From Dyadobacter sp. CY343 (GTDB taxonomy: Bacteria; Bacteroidota; Bacteroidia; Cytophagales; Spirosomataceae), in NCBI RefSeq assembly GCF_021390335.1, contig NZ_JAJUXK010000006.1, forward strand, positions 248,001 through 312,000: a DNA stretch of 64,000 nt, in the 5' to 3' direction. The notes below the pieces were generated by a model that saw only the letters and a program-made list of their open reading frames with translations, did not search any database and was not told the origin of the DNA. This document shows, piece by piece, positions 18,200 to 26,561 of this stretch; the stretch's first letter is position 1, and each line of letters starts with the position of its first letter. Position numbers and translations under genes: made by a program.

Positions 18200-18523
18200 C
18201 TAGCGTCCTGATAACACCTGCATTTTATCAACGTATTGCTGCCTGGCTGCGGGATCCTGGTACTTTTTCATTTGCACAAAAATCTGGTTTTTGAGGTTGG
18301 TAAAAAGGTAAGATTGAAAGTTACCCCTCGTTTCCAGATCCGACCGCTCTTCCCAGATCTTGTCAAATACATTTCGAATAACGAGCTCCGCTTCCTGGTC
18401 ATCCTTCAAAATAACAGTGCACAATTTGAACGCAGGAAGATGGAAATAGCCGCAAAGCTGCGTGAATGCGGCTTTGTCTCCTTCGGTAATCCGATGCAAA
18501 ATTTGTCGATTGGGGAAGTCCAT
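18200..18523 (-). CDS. Sigma-70 region-2-only protein (truncated ECF sigma factor-like)
   Basis: A 107-residue protein from ATG 18523; a TTG two codons upstream is also in frame. Its sequence follows ECF sigma region 2: RITEGDKAAFTQLCGYFHLP, then VILKDDQEAELVIRNVFDKI and NFQSYLFTNLKNQIF. It ends with MQVLSGR and a stop, so region 4, which binds the -35-type element and normally fills the second half, is entirely absent. I saw no region-4 sequence in another frame downstream. It is either a decayed sigma gene or a real short regulator. It lies between an aldolase gene (30-bp gap) and an AraC regulator (118-bp gap). Confidence 0.65.
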   Translation of the reverse strand: MDFPNRQILHRITEGDKAAFTQLCGYFHLPAFKLCTVILKDDQEAELVIRNVFDKIWEERSDLETRGNFQSYLFTNLKNQIFVQMKKYQDPAARQQYVDKMQVLSGR

Positions 18524-18553
18524 AATCAAATTGTTTGTGTGTATGCTAATCCT

Positions 18554-19531
18554 TCATTTCAACTGGCTCGCCAGATTACTCTTGAATATATTCCTGATTC
18601 CCAGCTGATTCCGCAACTCTTCTACTTCGTCAAGAAGCTGGTCTGCCCGATGTTTAACGTCTTCCGTCAGTTCATCTACCTCTCTTCTGGTATAAGTCGA
18701 AATTGGAAAACCCCTTTTTTGCAGGCAATATTTAGCGATCGTAGGATAAGCAGTATGCACGATTTCCATCGAATCCACGAAAAAACCCTGCACCTTCCTT
18801 ACATCATCTGCTCGCTCCGCATTGTCGTAATTCTCACAGATCCACACTACCAGCTCAGGATAAATATTTCCCTGAATGCAGGATAATCCTGCCGCACCTG
18901 CATTGAGCGAGGCGACTGCATTCACCATGTAAGCATCGTACAACCCGAACTTGAAACCCTGCGTAACCTCGATCCGGCGAATCACTTCCTGAATATCCAG
19001 GCAGGTATCCTTATGATAAATCACACGCCCTGTTTGTACTAGTTCTGCAAGTAAGCTGCTATCTATCAACCGCTTATAAGGTACCGGACATTCATAGAAT
19101 CCGAGCGGGATGCTTTCAGTGAGAGATATCAACTTTCTGGCTTGCGAGGCAAAAACAGAGTCCGGCTCATTTTCATCTGCCAGTAAACCCGTAATCACGA
19201 TAACGGCATCAACACCGGTATCGTATATACGTTTAACGTATTCCGCTTGCTCCTCAACGGCTCCTCCAAATGTGCCCGTTGCGACCACTGGTACCCTTCC
19301 TGCCACTTGCTTCACTACCGTAGCAGTAACTTCCAGTCTTTCGGATTCACTTAGTTCAAACATTTCGCTCGACAAACAATTTGCGAAAAGACCTGCTGCG
19401 CCTGCGTCGAGGTACATTTCGGTCAGCATTTTCAAACCTTCAAAATCAACCTTTCCTGATTCAAGGAACGGTGTGAGCATTACCGGGATAAATCCTTTTG
19501 GAAGCGAAGAGGAGAGTTTCATGTTCGTCAT
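18554..19531 (-). CDS. Dihydrodipicolinate synthase / N-acetylneuraminate lyase family aldolase
   Basis: A 325-residue class I aldolase of the DapA/NanA superfamily. Visible features are GFIPVMLTPF at the start, the catalytic tyrosine in GFYECPVPYKR and the Schiff-base lysine in YHKDTC. The sequence around these residues (YECP rather than YN) is unlike classical DapA or NanA, so the substrate is uncertain: pyruvate plus a sugar acid or another 2-keto acid. Starts at 19531 and 19522 are both possible. The upstream symporter gene, 73 bp away on the same strand, suggests catabolism of an imported compound. Confidence 0.85.
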   Translation of the reverse strand: MTNMKLSSSLPKGFIPVMLTPFLESGKVDFEGLKMLTEMYLDAGAAGLFANCLSSEMFELSESERLEVTATVVKQVAGRVPVVATGTFGGAVEEQAEYVKRIYDTGVDAVIVITGLLADENEPDSVFASQARKLISLTESIPLGFYECPVPYKRLIDSSLLAELVQTGRVIYHKDTCLDIQEVIRRIEVTQGFKFGLYDAYMVNAVASLNAGAAGLSCIQGNIYPELVVWICENYDNAERADDVRKVQGFFVDSMEIVHTAYPTIAKYCLQKRGFPISTYTRREVDELTEDVKHRADQLLDEVEELRNQLGIRNIFKSNLASQLK

Positions 19532-19604
19532 GATAAAACAGGCTTTTGAGAATATAATGTTGAGTAAAAAATATCGGCTAGACTAACCGGATGAAAACGA
19601 TTCA

Positions 19605-21185
19605 TTAATTATCCAAAACCATTTCCTTTTCGATTGATGTCGGCTTTCTCAGTTTTGTCAGCAGCAGACCGATCAGGAAAATAGTAAGTGTTCCTACTAC
19701 CATGATCATATTTTGATGGAGCGGATTGCGCAGAAAAGCATATTCGTCGGGCAGTTGATTCGAGAATGTCATCCAGATAATTACAGCAATCCCGATCAGC
19801 GTTGCAGTCAAAGCTTCCGCGTTTTTTGTTTGTCTGGAAATAATTCCCAGCAGGAACAAGCCCAGCATTCCGCCTGCGAAAATGCCCGAAAGCATCCACC
19901 ACACGTCCAGCACACTTTTCACACCGATCATAGCAATGCCGGTAATCATCCCAAGCAGACCAAAAACAGTAGTAGCAATGTAAAGCAACCGAAGCGATTC
20001 TTTCGGAGTAAGATCCGATTTAATATACTTCTGATAAATATCAATTGAAAAAACGGTAGCAGAAGCATTCATTCCTGAGCTGATCGTACTCATCGCCGCC
20101 GACATAATCGCTGCAATAATTAGCCCCAGCAGCCCGACAGGCACTTTATTAACCATAAAATGCGGCATTACCTTGTCGCCGTAATCTCCGGGAGTCAGTG
20201 TGGCGGCGAGATTACTGATCGCAGCTTGTGTCCCGCCCGGTAGTCGCTCGGTCGCCACCTGCATTTTGATCGTTTCAAGCAGCGCAGGCTCACTCTGATA
20301 ATAGGCATAGAGGCAGGAACCCAGGAAAAAGAATATGAGCGAAACCGGCAGATAAAGGTATACGCACAACCAAACCGAGCCGGCCGCTTCCTTCACTGAC
20401 GTCGTAGTGTGGTAGCGCTGCACGTAATTCTGGTCCATTCCAAAATTATTCAGGTTCATGAAAAACCCGTATAAAAGCACGACCCAAAACGAGGATTGTG
20501 TGAAATCAGGCGCGAAACTACCCAGGCTAAACTTCCCCTCCGCATTTCCGACGGTCATGATTTTAGACAAGCCTCCCTCCATGCCGTCAACAACCAGATA
20601 CAGGATAACCAACGCCCCGACGGTTTTGATCACGCCCTGCACAACTTCCGTCCAGATAACCGCCTCCATTCCGCCCATTACCGTGTACAAAACAATACAA
20701 ACCCCGACAACCACCATAATTGTGGACATATCGTAGCCGGTCAACGCTTGGAGACTCAGTGCGATTCCAAAGAAAATTGAACCCATTCGGGCTAACTGCG
20801 TCAACAAAAAGCAGGCTACTGCGTAAGTCCTCGCCCAAGCCCCAAACCGGTGTTCGAGGTGTGTATAGGCGGAAACTGCGCCCGTACTTCTGTAAAATGG
20901 AATAAAAAACTTCGTTGCAACCCAGGCTGCAAGTGGCATTGACAAGCTAAAAACGAAGGAATTCCAGTTGCTGCCAAAAGCTTTTCCAGGAACGCCCAGA
21001 AATGTATTGCTGCTTAAAAATGTAGCGTAAATACTGATACCGATCGCCCAGCCCGGAATTTTACCGGAAGCTTTGGTGAATTGGTCCGCGGTCGTGTTTT
21101 TTCTGGAAAAATATATCCCGACTCCGACCATTCCTGCCAGATAAGCTATTACAATGAAAAGATCAAGGAAGGGTAAGGATTTCAT
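19605..21185 (-). CDS. Sodium:solute symporter (SSS family), probably sugar-acid or sialic-acid type
   Basis: A 526-residue inner-membrane transporter with about 13 hydrophobic segments. SSS-family marks include ISIYATFLSSNTFLGVPGKAF near helix 2 and MSAAMSTISSGMNASATVF around residue 355, whose serines and threonines contribute to the sodium site. Together with the adjacent NanA/DapA-type aldolase it resembles loci for sialic acid or other keto-acid sugars, but this is inference from context. The AraC regulator at the end of the cluster is the likely controller. Confidence 0.88.
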   Translation of the reverse strand: MKSLPFLDLFIVIAYLAGMVGVGIYFSRKNTTADQFTKASGKIPGWAIGISIYATFLSSNTFLGVPGKAFGSNWNSFVFSLSMPLAAWVATKFFIPFYRSTGAVSAYTHLEHRFGAWARTYAVACFLLTQLARMGSIFFGIALSLQALTGYDMSTIMVVVGVCIVLYTVMGGMEAVIWTEVVQGVIKTVGALVILYLVVDGMEGGLSKIMTVGNAEGKFSLGSFAPDFTQSSFWVVLLYGFFMNLNNFGMDQNYVQRYHTTTSVKEAAGSVWLCVYLYLPVSLIFFFLGSCLYAYYQSEPALLETIKMQVATERLPGGTQAAISNLAATLTPGDYGDKVMPHFMVNKVPVGLLGLIIAAIMSAAMSTISSGMNASATVFSIDIYQKYIKSDLTPKESLRLLYIATTVFGLLGMITGIAMIGVKSVLDVWWMLSGIFAGGMLGLFLLGIISRQTKNAEALTATLIGIAVIIWMTFSNQLPDEYAFLRNPLHQNMIMVVGTLTIFLIGLLLTKLRKPTSIEKEMVLDN

Positions 21186-21321
21186 TCTATTTTTGGATCA
21201 AGTAGAACTTTACCACAAAGAAACAGGATGAAGTCAATGGTTCTATATGGTTTCGTATCGTATTATTGTACGATCTTATCAAAATAGACAATTGTTTTCG
21301 AAGTTGCAGGTTACTTCTTTA

Positions 21322-21996
21322 CTATTTCTTTTCCTTAAAGAAATAGCCGATACCTACTGTGGAAACGATGATCAGCACGATCAATATAATCTTGGTTGCC
21401 AGTCCTTCATTGGGATGTTCGAGCAGATAGCGGATATCCTGCGCCTCTTTTCCCGCCCACACAGCAAGTACAGTTCGCGGGATCATCCCCAAAGTGCCGC
21501 CCGCAAGTACCTGCTTGAAGCGGGCGCCTGCCATTGCGAAAAACAGATTGGTGATCGCGAAGGGTAGTACAGGTGAAAGTTTTGCGAAGAATATCAGCCG
21601 CAATTCATTCTTATAAAATCGGCCGAGCATGGTTCCTACCTGCGGATAAACCTGGATTAAATGCGCTCTGATGGAGGTTGCGTGAAGGTAGCGCGCCGAA
21701 ATATAGATCAGTGCGATTGCGCCGAGATTCATTCCGAAAAGCATTGGTATTGAACTCCAACCCAAAAAATAACCGTAAACCAGCGCTACAAATGTGGGCG
21801 GAGTGAGTGCAAGTGAAGACGCGATTGTCAGTGCCAATGTGATTCCAAGCCACCATTCAAATGGCATTTCACGCAGCATTTTCTCGTGATTAATAGCCCA
21901 GGCAGTAAGAAGCGAGGTGGTCAATAGCGGAACTACGGTCATCAGCACACTGATAACTACTGGTAATGAAAACCGTTTCGGTGCAGACTCTTCCAA
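21322..21996 (-). CDS. TVP38/TMEM64 family membrane protein
   Basis: A 224-residue inner-membrane protein with about six hydrophobic segments. The central part FVALVYGYFLGWSSIPMLFGMNLGAIALIYISARY and the later LRLIFFAKLSPVLPFAITN match the SNARE-associated/DedA-like VTT domain, which is linked to lipid scrambling or transport. The start is uncertain: TTG at 21996 gives a charged N-terminus before the first membrane helix, and no ATG precedes that helix. It is transcribed away from metB. Confidence 0.8.
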   Translation of the reverse strand: MEESAPKRFSLPVVISVLMTVVPLLTTSLLTAWAINHEKMLREMPFEWWLGITLALTIASSLALTPPTFVALVYGYFLGWSSIPMLFGMNLGAIALIYISARYLHATSIRAHLIQVYPQVGTMLGRFYKNELRLIFFAKLSPVLPFAITNLFFAMAGARFKQVLAGGTLGMIPRTVLAVWAGKEAQDIRYLLEHPNEGLATKIILIVLIIVSTVGIGYFFKEKK

Positions 21997-22136
21997 GGGT
22001 AATATGTTGCTAAATATGCTCTCCCGCCATTTGAATAACCACTTGTTTGGGTAAAAGGTTTTTTATAATCTTACCTCCAACACGATTTGTCCTGTTTTTA
22101 TCGACATCAACAAGCTCCGGCAAAATACAATTCTCA

Positions 22137-23276
22137 ATGAAATTCGGAACAAAAGCAATACATGCGGGCGTCGCGCCTGATCCTTCTACTGGTGCTATTA
22201 TGACGCCGATTTACCAGACTTCCACCTACGTGCAAGAAAGTCCGGGTAAGCACAAGGGTTATGAATATTCAAGAACACACAATCCTACCAGAACAGCATT
22301 ACAGCAGGCACTCGCGGCACTCGAAAATGGCGAACATGGTATCTGTTTCGCTTCCGGCATGGCTGCGACGGATGCGGTGCTCCGATTATTCCGTCCTGGC
22401 GACGAGATCATTGTCACCAACGATATTTACGGCGGTACCTATCGGATTATGAAGCGCATTTACGAAGGTTATGGTCTGGTTTTCAACTTCGTAGATATGT
22501 CCAACCCTATCAATGTAGTACAGGCGATCACCGACAAAACTAAAATGGTGTGGGTTGAAACGCCGACTAATCCGCTGCTAAGAATTATTGATATTGAACA
22601 AGTTGTAGGTATCTGCAAAGCCAGCGGCGTACTTTGTGCGGTAGATAACACTTTCGCGTCCCCCTATCTGCAAAATCCGCTGGATTTGGGCGCAGATATT
22701 GTCATGCATTCGGTTACCAAATACCTGGGCGGGCATTCGGACACAGTAATGGGCGCGTTGATAACCAGTGACGCGGAGCTTGCTAAACAACTGGCATTTA
22801 TCCAGAATGCCGCAGGCGCAGTTCCGGGGCCACAGGATTGTTTTTTGGTTTTAAGAGGAATAAAAACGCTGCATATCCGAATGCAGCGACATTGCGAAAA
22901 CGCCTCGACCATAGCGAAATGGCTGACCGCACATCCCAAAGTAGCGACCGTGTATTATCCCGGCCTGCTTTCTCATCCCGGACACGAATTGGCCAAAAAG
23001 CAAATGAAGGATTTCGGGGGAATGCTTTCTTTTGAGTTAAAAGGAGATAGCTATGAAGAGGCGGTGGCTGCTATGGAACGTTTGAAGCTGTTTTCGCTGG
23101 GTGAATCACTGGGCGGCGTGGAGTCACTTTGTACGCACCCCGCGAGTATGACGCACGCCAGTATCCCGAAAGAAGAGAGACAAAAGGTAGGTTTGAAAGA
23201 TACGCTGATCCGTTTGAGTGTAGGTATTGAAGATGTGGAGGATCTGATCGAAGACTTGAAACAGGCGATCGGTTAA
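22137..23276 (+). CDS. metB: Cystathionine gamma-synthase (PLP, trans-sulfuration family)
   Basis: A 379-residue PLP enzyme; the ATG at 22137 (MKFGTKAIHAG) is the family's usual start, although the frame stays open upstream. It shows GYEYSRTHNPTR, the SVTKYLGGHSD motif with the PLP lysine, and the ending SVGIEDVEDLIEDL. This family makes cystathionine from an activated homoserine and cysteine in methionine synthesis, or cleaves cystathionine; synthase and lyase cannot be firmly separated by eye, so the gene symbol is tentative. It is flanked by unrelated genes. Confidence 0.88.
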   Translation: MKFGTKAIHAGVAPDPSTGAIMTPIYQTSTYVQESPGKHKGYEYSRTHNPTRTALQQALAALENGEHGICFASGMAATDAVLRLFRPGDEIIVTNDIYGGTYRIMKRIYEGYGLVFNFVDMSNPINVVQAITDKTKMVWVETPTNPLLRIIDIEQVVGICKASGVLCAVDNTFASPYLQNPLDLGADIVMHSVTKYLGGHSDTVMGALITSDAELAKQLAFIQNAAGAVPGPQDCFLVLRGIKTLHIRMQRHCENASTIAKWLTAHPKVATVYYPGLLSHPGHELAKKQMKDFGGMLSFELKGDSYEEAVAAMERLKLFSLGESLGGVESLCTHPASMTHASIPKEERQKVGLKDTLIRLSVGIEDVEDLIEDLKQAIG

Positions 23277-23286
23277 AAGGATCAGC

Positions 23287-23317
23287 TTGGCATTCCATAG
23301 CAAAAATCTTACTTTTG
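23287..23317 (+). promoter_or_regulatory. Bacteroidota promoter for the DUF3127 gene
   Basis: A -33 TTG (23287-23289) and a -7 TACTTTTG (23310-23317) are separated by 20 bp. This matches the phylum's housekeeping consensus and places transcription start about 30 bp before the ATG at 23354. Confidence 0.7.
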
Positions 23318-23353
23318 AAATCGCATTTTCAAACACTAAAAATCAAAATATAA

Positions 23354-23698
23354 ATGGAATTAACGGGAACAGTGATCGCTTTGCTGCCTGAGGTGACCGG
23401 ACAAGGCAAGAACGGAATGTGGCGCAAACAGGAATTTATCCTTGAAATACCTTCTCAATATCCTAAGAAAGTCTGTATCTCCCTCTGGGGCGACAAAATT
23501 GACCAGGCTGACTTGCAGATAAATGATTCGGTAACTGCCTCGATCGACGTCGAAAGCCGCGAATATAATTCTCGCTGGTACACCGAAGTGAAGGCGTGGA
23601 AAGTTGACAAGAGCGGCGGCGGCGCACCTTCGTCAGGAAACAGCCCGCTTCCTCCTGTAACTACTTTCAGTGAAGATTCGGACGATCTGCCATTTTAA
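23354..23698 (+). CDS. DUF3127 domain protein
   Basis: A 114-residue soluble protein found across Bacteroidota. The first 85 residues are strand-rich (LTGTVIALLPEVTGQGKNG, KQEFILEIP, WYTEVKAWKV) and look like a compact OB-like barrel, whereas the last 25 (GGGAPSSGNSPLPPVTTF...DDLPF) are flexible and acidic, recalling the tail of single-stranded DNA-binding proteins. That parallel is my inference; no function is established to my knowledge. It has its own promoter and a terminator shared with the convergent AlbA_2 gene. Confidence 0.85.
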   Translation: MELTGTVIALLPEVTGQGKNGMWRKQEFILEIPSQYPKKVCISLWGDKIDQADLQINDSVTASIDVESREYNSRWYTEVKAWKVDKSGGGAPSSGNSPLPPVTTFSEDSDDLPF

Positions 23699-23718
23699 TC
23701 GCCACTGAATAAAGCAAA

Positions 23719-23757
23719 CAAGCCGACAGGAAATCAGATCCTGCCGGCTTGTCGTTT
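23719..23757. terminator. Bidirectional terminator between DUF3127 and AlbA_2 genes
   Basis: A 13-bp inverted repeat (CAAGCCGACAGGA at 23719 and TCCTGCCGGCTTG at 23739, one mismatch) around a short loop, followed by GTTTTTA on the plus strand. It serves the plus-strand gene best. Confidence 0.75.
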
Positions 23758-24411
23758 TTAATGGGATTGATAGGTCATCGACATCGTGAATTTATCGATC
23801 ATTTCCTGCGGATGCACGTCCAGGATCCTGGCGAGTACCATTACGACCAAGGTATTTGAAGCAATTTTTCGGGGGATACCAGCAACGGTTGCGAACAGAT
23901 CCACGGTAACCGATTGCTTTTCATCGAGCAGCTTCATCAGTTTCTGCTCCTTATCTCCATATTGAAAACGAATATCCCGTTCTCCTCTTCCGCGGCGCAT
24001 AATTTCCTTCATTTCGCGGCTGGCCTGCAGGGATTTATCCTCCACACGAATGTAAGCCTGTTTCGCGCCCGAATCATCTACCACATAATGCGGCTTATCG
24101 ATGCTTCTGGGAATGGTAAGGATCAGCACGTCACGATCGGTGGTCACTGCGACCCGCTCTTTTTTGTAGCTTATTTTGGGGAAAATGTATTTGTCGATTG
24201 CGCGGCTGAGCGTAAATTCATCTTCATCTGCGTCTTTCAGACCTTTGATGGTTTTATCGTCACCAACTCCGACAAACAGTTTGCCGCCGCCGCTATTGGC
24301 GAAAGCGACAACTTCGCGGACGATCTTCTCGGGATGACTGGATTTCAGCTTGAATTCCACATGCTCACCCTCACCTCTCTTTACCAGTTCTTTTAACAAT
24401 CGAAGTTCCAT
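23758..24411 (-). CDS. AlbA_2 (Schlafen AAA-4-like) domain protein
   Basis: A 217-residue cytoplasmic protein. The AlbA_2 (divergent AAA-4) domain fills the first ~140 residues: EGEHVEFKLKSS, VREVVAFANSGGGKLFVGVGDDKTIKGL, then VLILTIPRS and AYIRVEDKS. The family occurs in transcriptional regulators and some RNA- or DNA-acting proteins. The remaining 70 residues (ERDIRFQYGDKEQKLMKLL...) look like a small winged-helix-type domain. No partner gene is adjacent, so I would not call it a defence gene from this alone. Confidence 0.82.
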   Translation of the reverse strand: MELRLLKELVKRGEGEHVEFKLKSSHPEKIVREVVAFANSGGGKLFVGVGDDKTIKGLKDADEDEFTLSRAIDKYIFPKISYKKERVAVTTDRDVLILTIPRSIDKPHYVVDDSGAKQAYIRVEDKSLQASREMKEIMRRGRGERDIRFQYGDKEQKLMKLLDEKQSVTVDLFATVAGIPRKIASNTLVVMVLARILDVHPQEMIDKFTMSMTYQSH

Positions 24412-24562
24412 CAGTTGAATGGATTGATATCTGTTATGACAAACTCACCTTCGGTTATATCCTCGTCGCCCCTTTCTTAACGCAAACAATTTACATTCGT
24501 TTTGCCGGATTAAAAAAATATTCGGGACGAGTTTCGTAAATAATGCAGACCTTATTTAAACA

Positions 24563-24591
24563 AAAAACGACACCTTTTCAGTGTCGTTTTT
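24563..24591 (-). terminator. Terminator after the DUF2795 gene
   Basis: A perfect 11-bp inverted repeat, AAAAACGACAC / GTGTCGTTTTT, with a 7-nt loop lies directly after the minus-strand stop at 24593. The A-run on the plus strand gives the T-run needed on the minus strand. Confidence 0.75.
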
Positions 24592-24592
24592 C

Positions 24593-24814
24593 TTAGTATT
24601 CGTCTTCATTAAAAAAGAAATCATCTTTGGTGGGGTAGTCGGGCCAAATCTCCTCAATACTTTCATAAGGTTGACCATCGTCTTCCAGCTCCTGTAGGTT
24701 TTCAACTACCTCTAACGGAGCGCCTGTTCTGATTGCAAAGTCAATTAGCTCGTCTTTGGTAGCTGGCCAAGGGGCATCTTCAAGGTACGATGCAAGTTCG
24801 AGAGTCCAGTACAT
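24593..24814 (-). CDS. DUF2795 domain protein
   Basis: A 73-residue acidic protein. LASYLEDAPWPATKDELIDFAIRTGAPLEVVENLQEL matches the DUF2795 pattern, a short helical domain common in Bacteroidota and actinobacteria. The C-terminal IEEIWPDYPTKDDFFFNEDEY is acidic. The function is unknown. It has its own terminator, and a candidate -7 element sits 38 bp upstream. Confidence 0.85.
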   Translation of the reverse strand: MYWTLELASYLEDAPWPATKDELIDFAIRTGAPLEVVENLQELEDDGQPYESIEEIWPDYPTKDDFFFNEDEY

Positions 24815-24851
24815 AATATTTTCGCCTATTAATAGTTACTTTACTTTTTTG

Positions 24852-24859
24852 CAAAAGTA
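24852..24859 (-). promoter_or_regulatory. Candidate -7 element for the DUF2795 gene
   Basis: The minus strand reads TACTTTTG here, matching TAnnTTTG. The region upstream is strongly AT-rich and no definite -33 TTG is seen. Confidence 0.4.
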
Positions 24860-24973
24860 AAAAATTTGACATCTTTTAAAAGCTTAAAGCGAAAAAAAAC
24901 AAAAATAATTGCCATTCTAAAAATATAATTTTACCCCCTTATTCAAGTGCTTAATATTCAACAAGTTGATACT

Positions 24974-25351
24974 TTACCCAGCTAATAATGTCTCTGCTGA
25001 AATGCCCAGCCCCTTGTGTAGTTTTCTGATCATTTCAAGGGTTAAAGGTCTTTTTCTGTTCAAAACCTCCGATACGCGGCTCGCACTTCCAAAATAGCTG
25101 ATCAAGTCTTTTCTCTTAAGTCCCTGCTCTTCTATCCTTGATTTGATTGCCTCGACCGGGTCGGGCGGTTCTATCGGATAATGCTTCAATTCATAATCTT
25201 CAACAAGGATCGATAACAATTCCAGTAACTCTTCCTCCGGGCTATTGTCTGCACAGTCGACCAGCGTATCGATAATTGCCAGGTATTTGCGGTATTCCTG
25301 GTCCGAATGTACCGGCTTCAATTCAGACTTAATTTGTTCAATTGTGTTCAT
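24974..25351 (-). CDS. higA: HigA-family antitoxin, helix-turn-helix
   Basis: A 125-residue protein starting at ATG 25351 (MNTIEQIKSELKP); a TTG three codons upstream is also in frame. Residues 80-125 form an XRE-type helix-turn-helix (KRKDLISYFGSASRVSEVLN followed by KRPLTLEMIRKLHKGLGIS). The N-terminal half is helical and acidic and probably binds the toxin. It follows higB by 5 bp, and toxin-first order is typical of higBA modules. It presumably represses its own operon. Confidence 0.9.
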   Translation of the reverse strand: MNTIEQIKSELKPVHSDQEYRKYLAIIDTLVDCADNSPEEELLELLSILVEDYELKHYPIEPPDPVEAIKSRIEEQGLKRKDLISYFGSASRVSEVLNRKRPLTLEMIRKLHKGLGISAETLLAG

Positions 25352-25356
25352 GACGT

Positions 25357-25653
25357 TCAAATGTTCTTAATGTCAGTGATCCTGTCATATTCCTTATGCG
25401 TGCCGACGAATCTGATATAAACGCGTTGGAGATTATACCGGAACAAAGCGATTAGCCTGTATTTGTTCCTGCATATGTTAAATACAATGCGGTTATTTCC
25501 GACTGTATCGGCCTTGGGATGATCTGCAATAACTTCATTCGGGGACTGATAATCTGCATTTTTCATTCTTTCATACCAAAACTTCAGATCATGCTCTGCG
25601 TCTGGATATTGTTGCCAAAAATCATGTAATGTTCCCTTTGTAATTATTCTCAC
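25357..25653 (-). CDS. higB: HigB-family mRNA interferase toxin
   Basis: A 98-residue toxin starting at GTG 25653 (VRIITKGTLHDFW); the frame is open further upstream but those residues do not fit the family. The whole length matches HigB-type RelE-fold toxins: FWQQYPDAEHDLKFWYE, GNNRIVFNICRNKYRLIALF and YIRFVGTHKEYDRI. Family members cleave mRNA at the ribosome. It is paired with the downstream helix-turn-helix antitoxin. The 146 bp between its start and the divergent cutC should hold the shared operator, but no clear inverted repeat was identified. Confidence 0.9.
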   Translation of the reverse strand: MRIITKGTLHDFWQQYPDAEHDLKFWYERMKNADYQSPNEVIADHPKADTVGNNRIVFNICRNKYRLIALFRYNLQRVYIRFVGTHKEYDRITDIKNI

Positions 25654-25799
25654 CCTGGTGCCGGTTAATTCCCAACTTGGTAAATTATATACAAAATTGG
25701 GAATAAAACTGGATTTAGCAAATTCCTGATTCCTACTGGCTCGGCAATAACCATTCAAAACCTTTTCGTAATTTTCCTCACCATTAGAAAAACAATATC

Positions 25800-26528
25800 A
25801 TGACTATTGAAGTTTGTGCCTACTCGCTTGAATCCTGTATTAATGCGCAGGCTGGCGGAGCCGGCAGGATTGAGCTGTGCGGGGGATTGGGGGAAGGCGG
25901 GACTACACCCAGCGCCGGCCTCATCGAAATCGTGAAGCAACATATTGATATATCCGTATATGTAATGATTCGGCCGAGGGGCGGCGATTTTGTTTATGAT
26001 TTTTTTGAAGAAGAAATCATGAGAAAAGATATCGACCTCGCTAAAAAATTGGGCGCAAACGGCGTGGTATTGGGCGTACTCACTGCCGACGGTCAGGTGG
26101 ACGTAGCCCGCACAAAAGCCCTGGTAGATTATGCCGCGCCAATGAAAGTCACCTTTCACCGGGCATTCGACCTTACCCCAGATCCGCACAAAGCATTAAA
26201 AGCAGTAATAGCGACAGGCGCCGAGCGAATTTTGACCTCAGGCCAGCAACCTACTGCTCCTCAGGGCATTGAACTACTCGCCAGCTTGTCAAAAGCCGCA
26301 AATGGCGCGATCGAAATTATGGCTGGCGGAGGTGTGAATGCAGGTAACGCAGCCGAACTCGCAGCCGCCGGTGTGCATTCCCTGCACCTTACAGCCAAAG
26401 CGTTCCGGCCAGGGCGACAAAAGTATTTTCCGGAAAACATTTCAATGGCCGGCGAATCGCCTGACGAGCGTTCCGTCCTATATAGCGACCTGGGGTTGAT
26501 AGAGGCTATTGTTCAAGTAGTTTCGTGA
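25800..26528 (+). CDS. cutC: CutC family protein
   Basis: A 242-residue TIM-barrel protein of normal family length. It begins IEVCAYSLESCINAQAGGAGRIELCGGLGEGG, continues with MIRPRGGDF, VTFHRAFDLTPD, ERILTSGQ and IMAGGGVNAGN, all standard CutC motifs. CutC was linked to copper homeostasis, though its biochemical role remains unsettled. It lies 33 bp before the penicillin-acylase-family gene and may be co-transcribed. Confidence 0.95.
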   Translation: MTIEVCAYSLESCINAQAGGAGRIELCGGLGEGGTTPSAGLIEIVKQHIDISVYVMIRPRGGDFVYDFFEEEIMRKDIDLAKKLGANGVVLGVLTADGQVDVARTKALVDYAAPMKVTFHRAFDLTPDPHKALKAVIATGAERILTSGQQPTAPQGIELLASLSKAANGAIEIMAGGGVNAGNAAELAAAGVHSLHLTAKAFRPGRQKYFPENISMAGESPDERSVLYSDLGLIEAIVQVVS

Positions 26529-26561
26529 TTTAGTGCCTTTTTTTCAAAAGCTTCCCTCTCT

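Noticed and set aside
22047..22136. N-terminal extension of metB in an open upstream frame
   Set aside because: The extension does not resemble the family start, whereas ATG 22137 gives the standard MKFGTKAIHAG.
23758..24411. AlbA_2/Schlafen-like protein as a defence gene
   Set aside because: The family is broad, and no partner nuclease, helicase or other defence gene is adjacent.
25755..26189. A 144-residue minus-strand frame across the cutC start
   Set aside because: It is opposite a normal cutC and has no recognisable motif.
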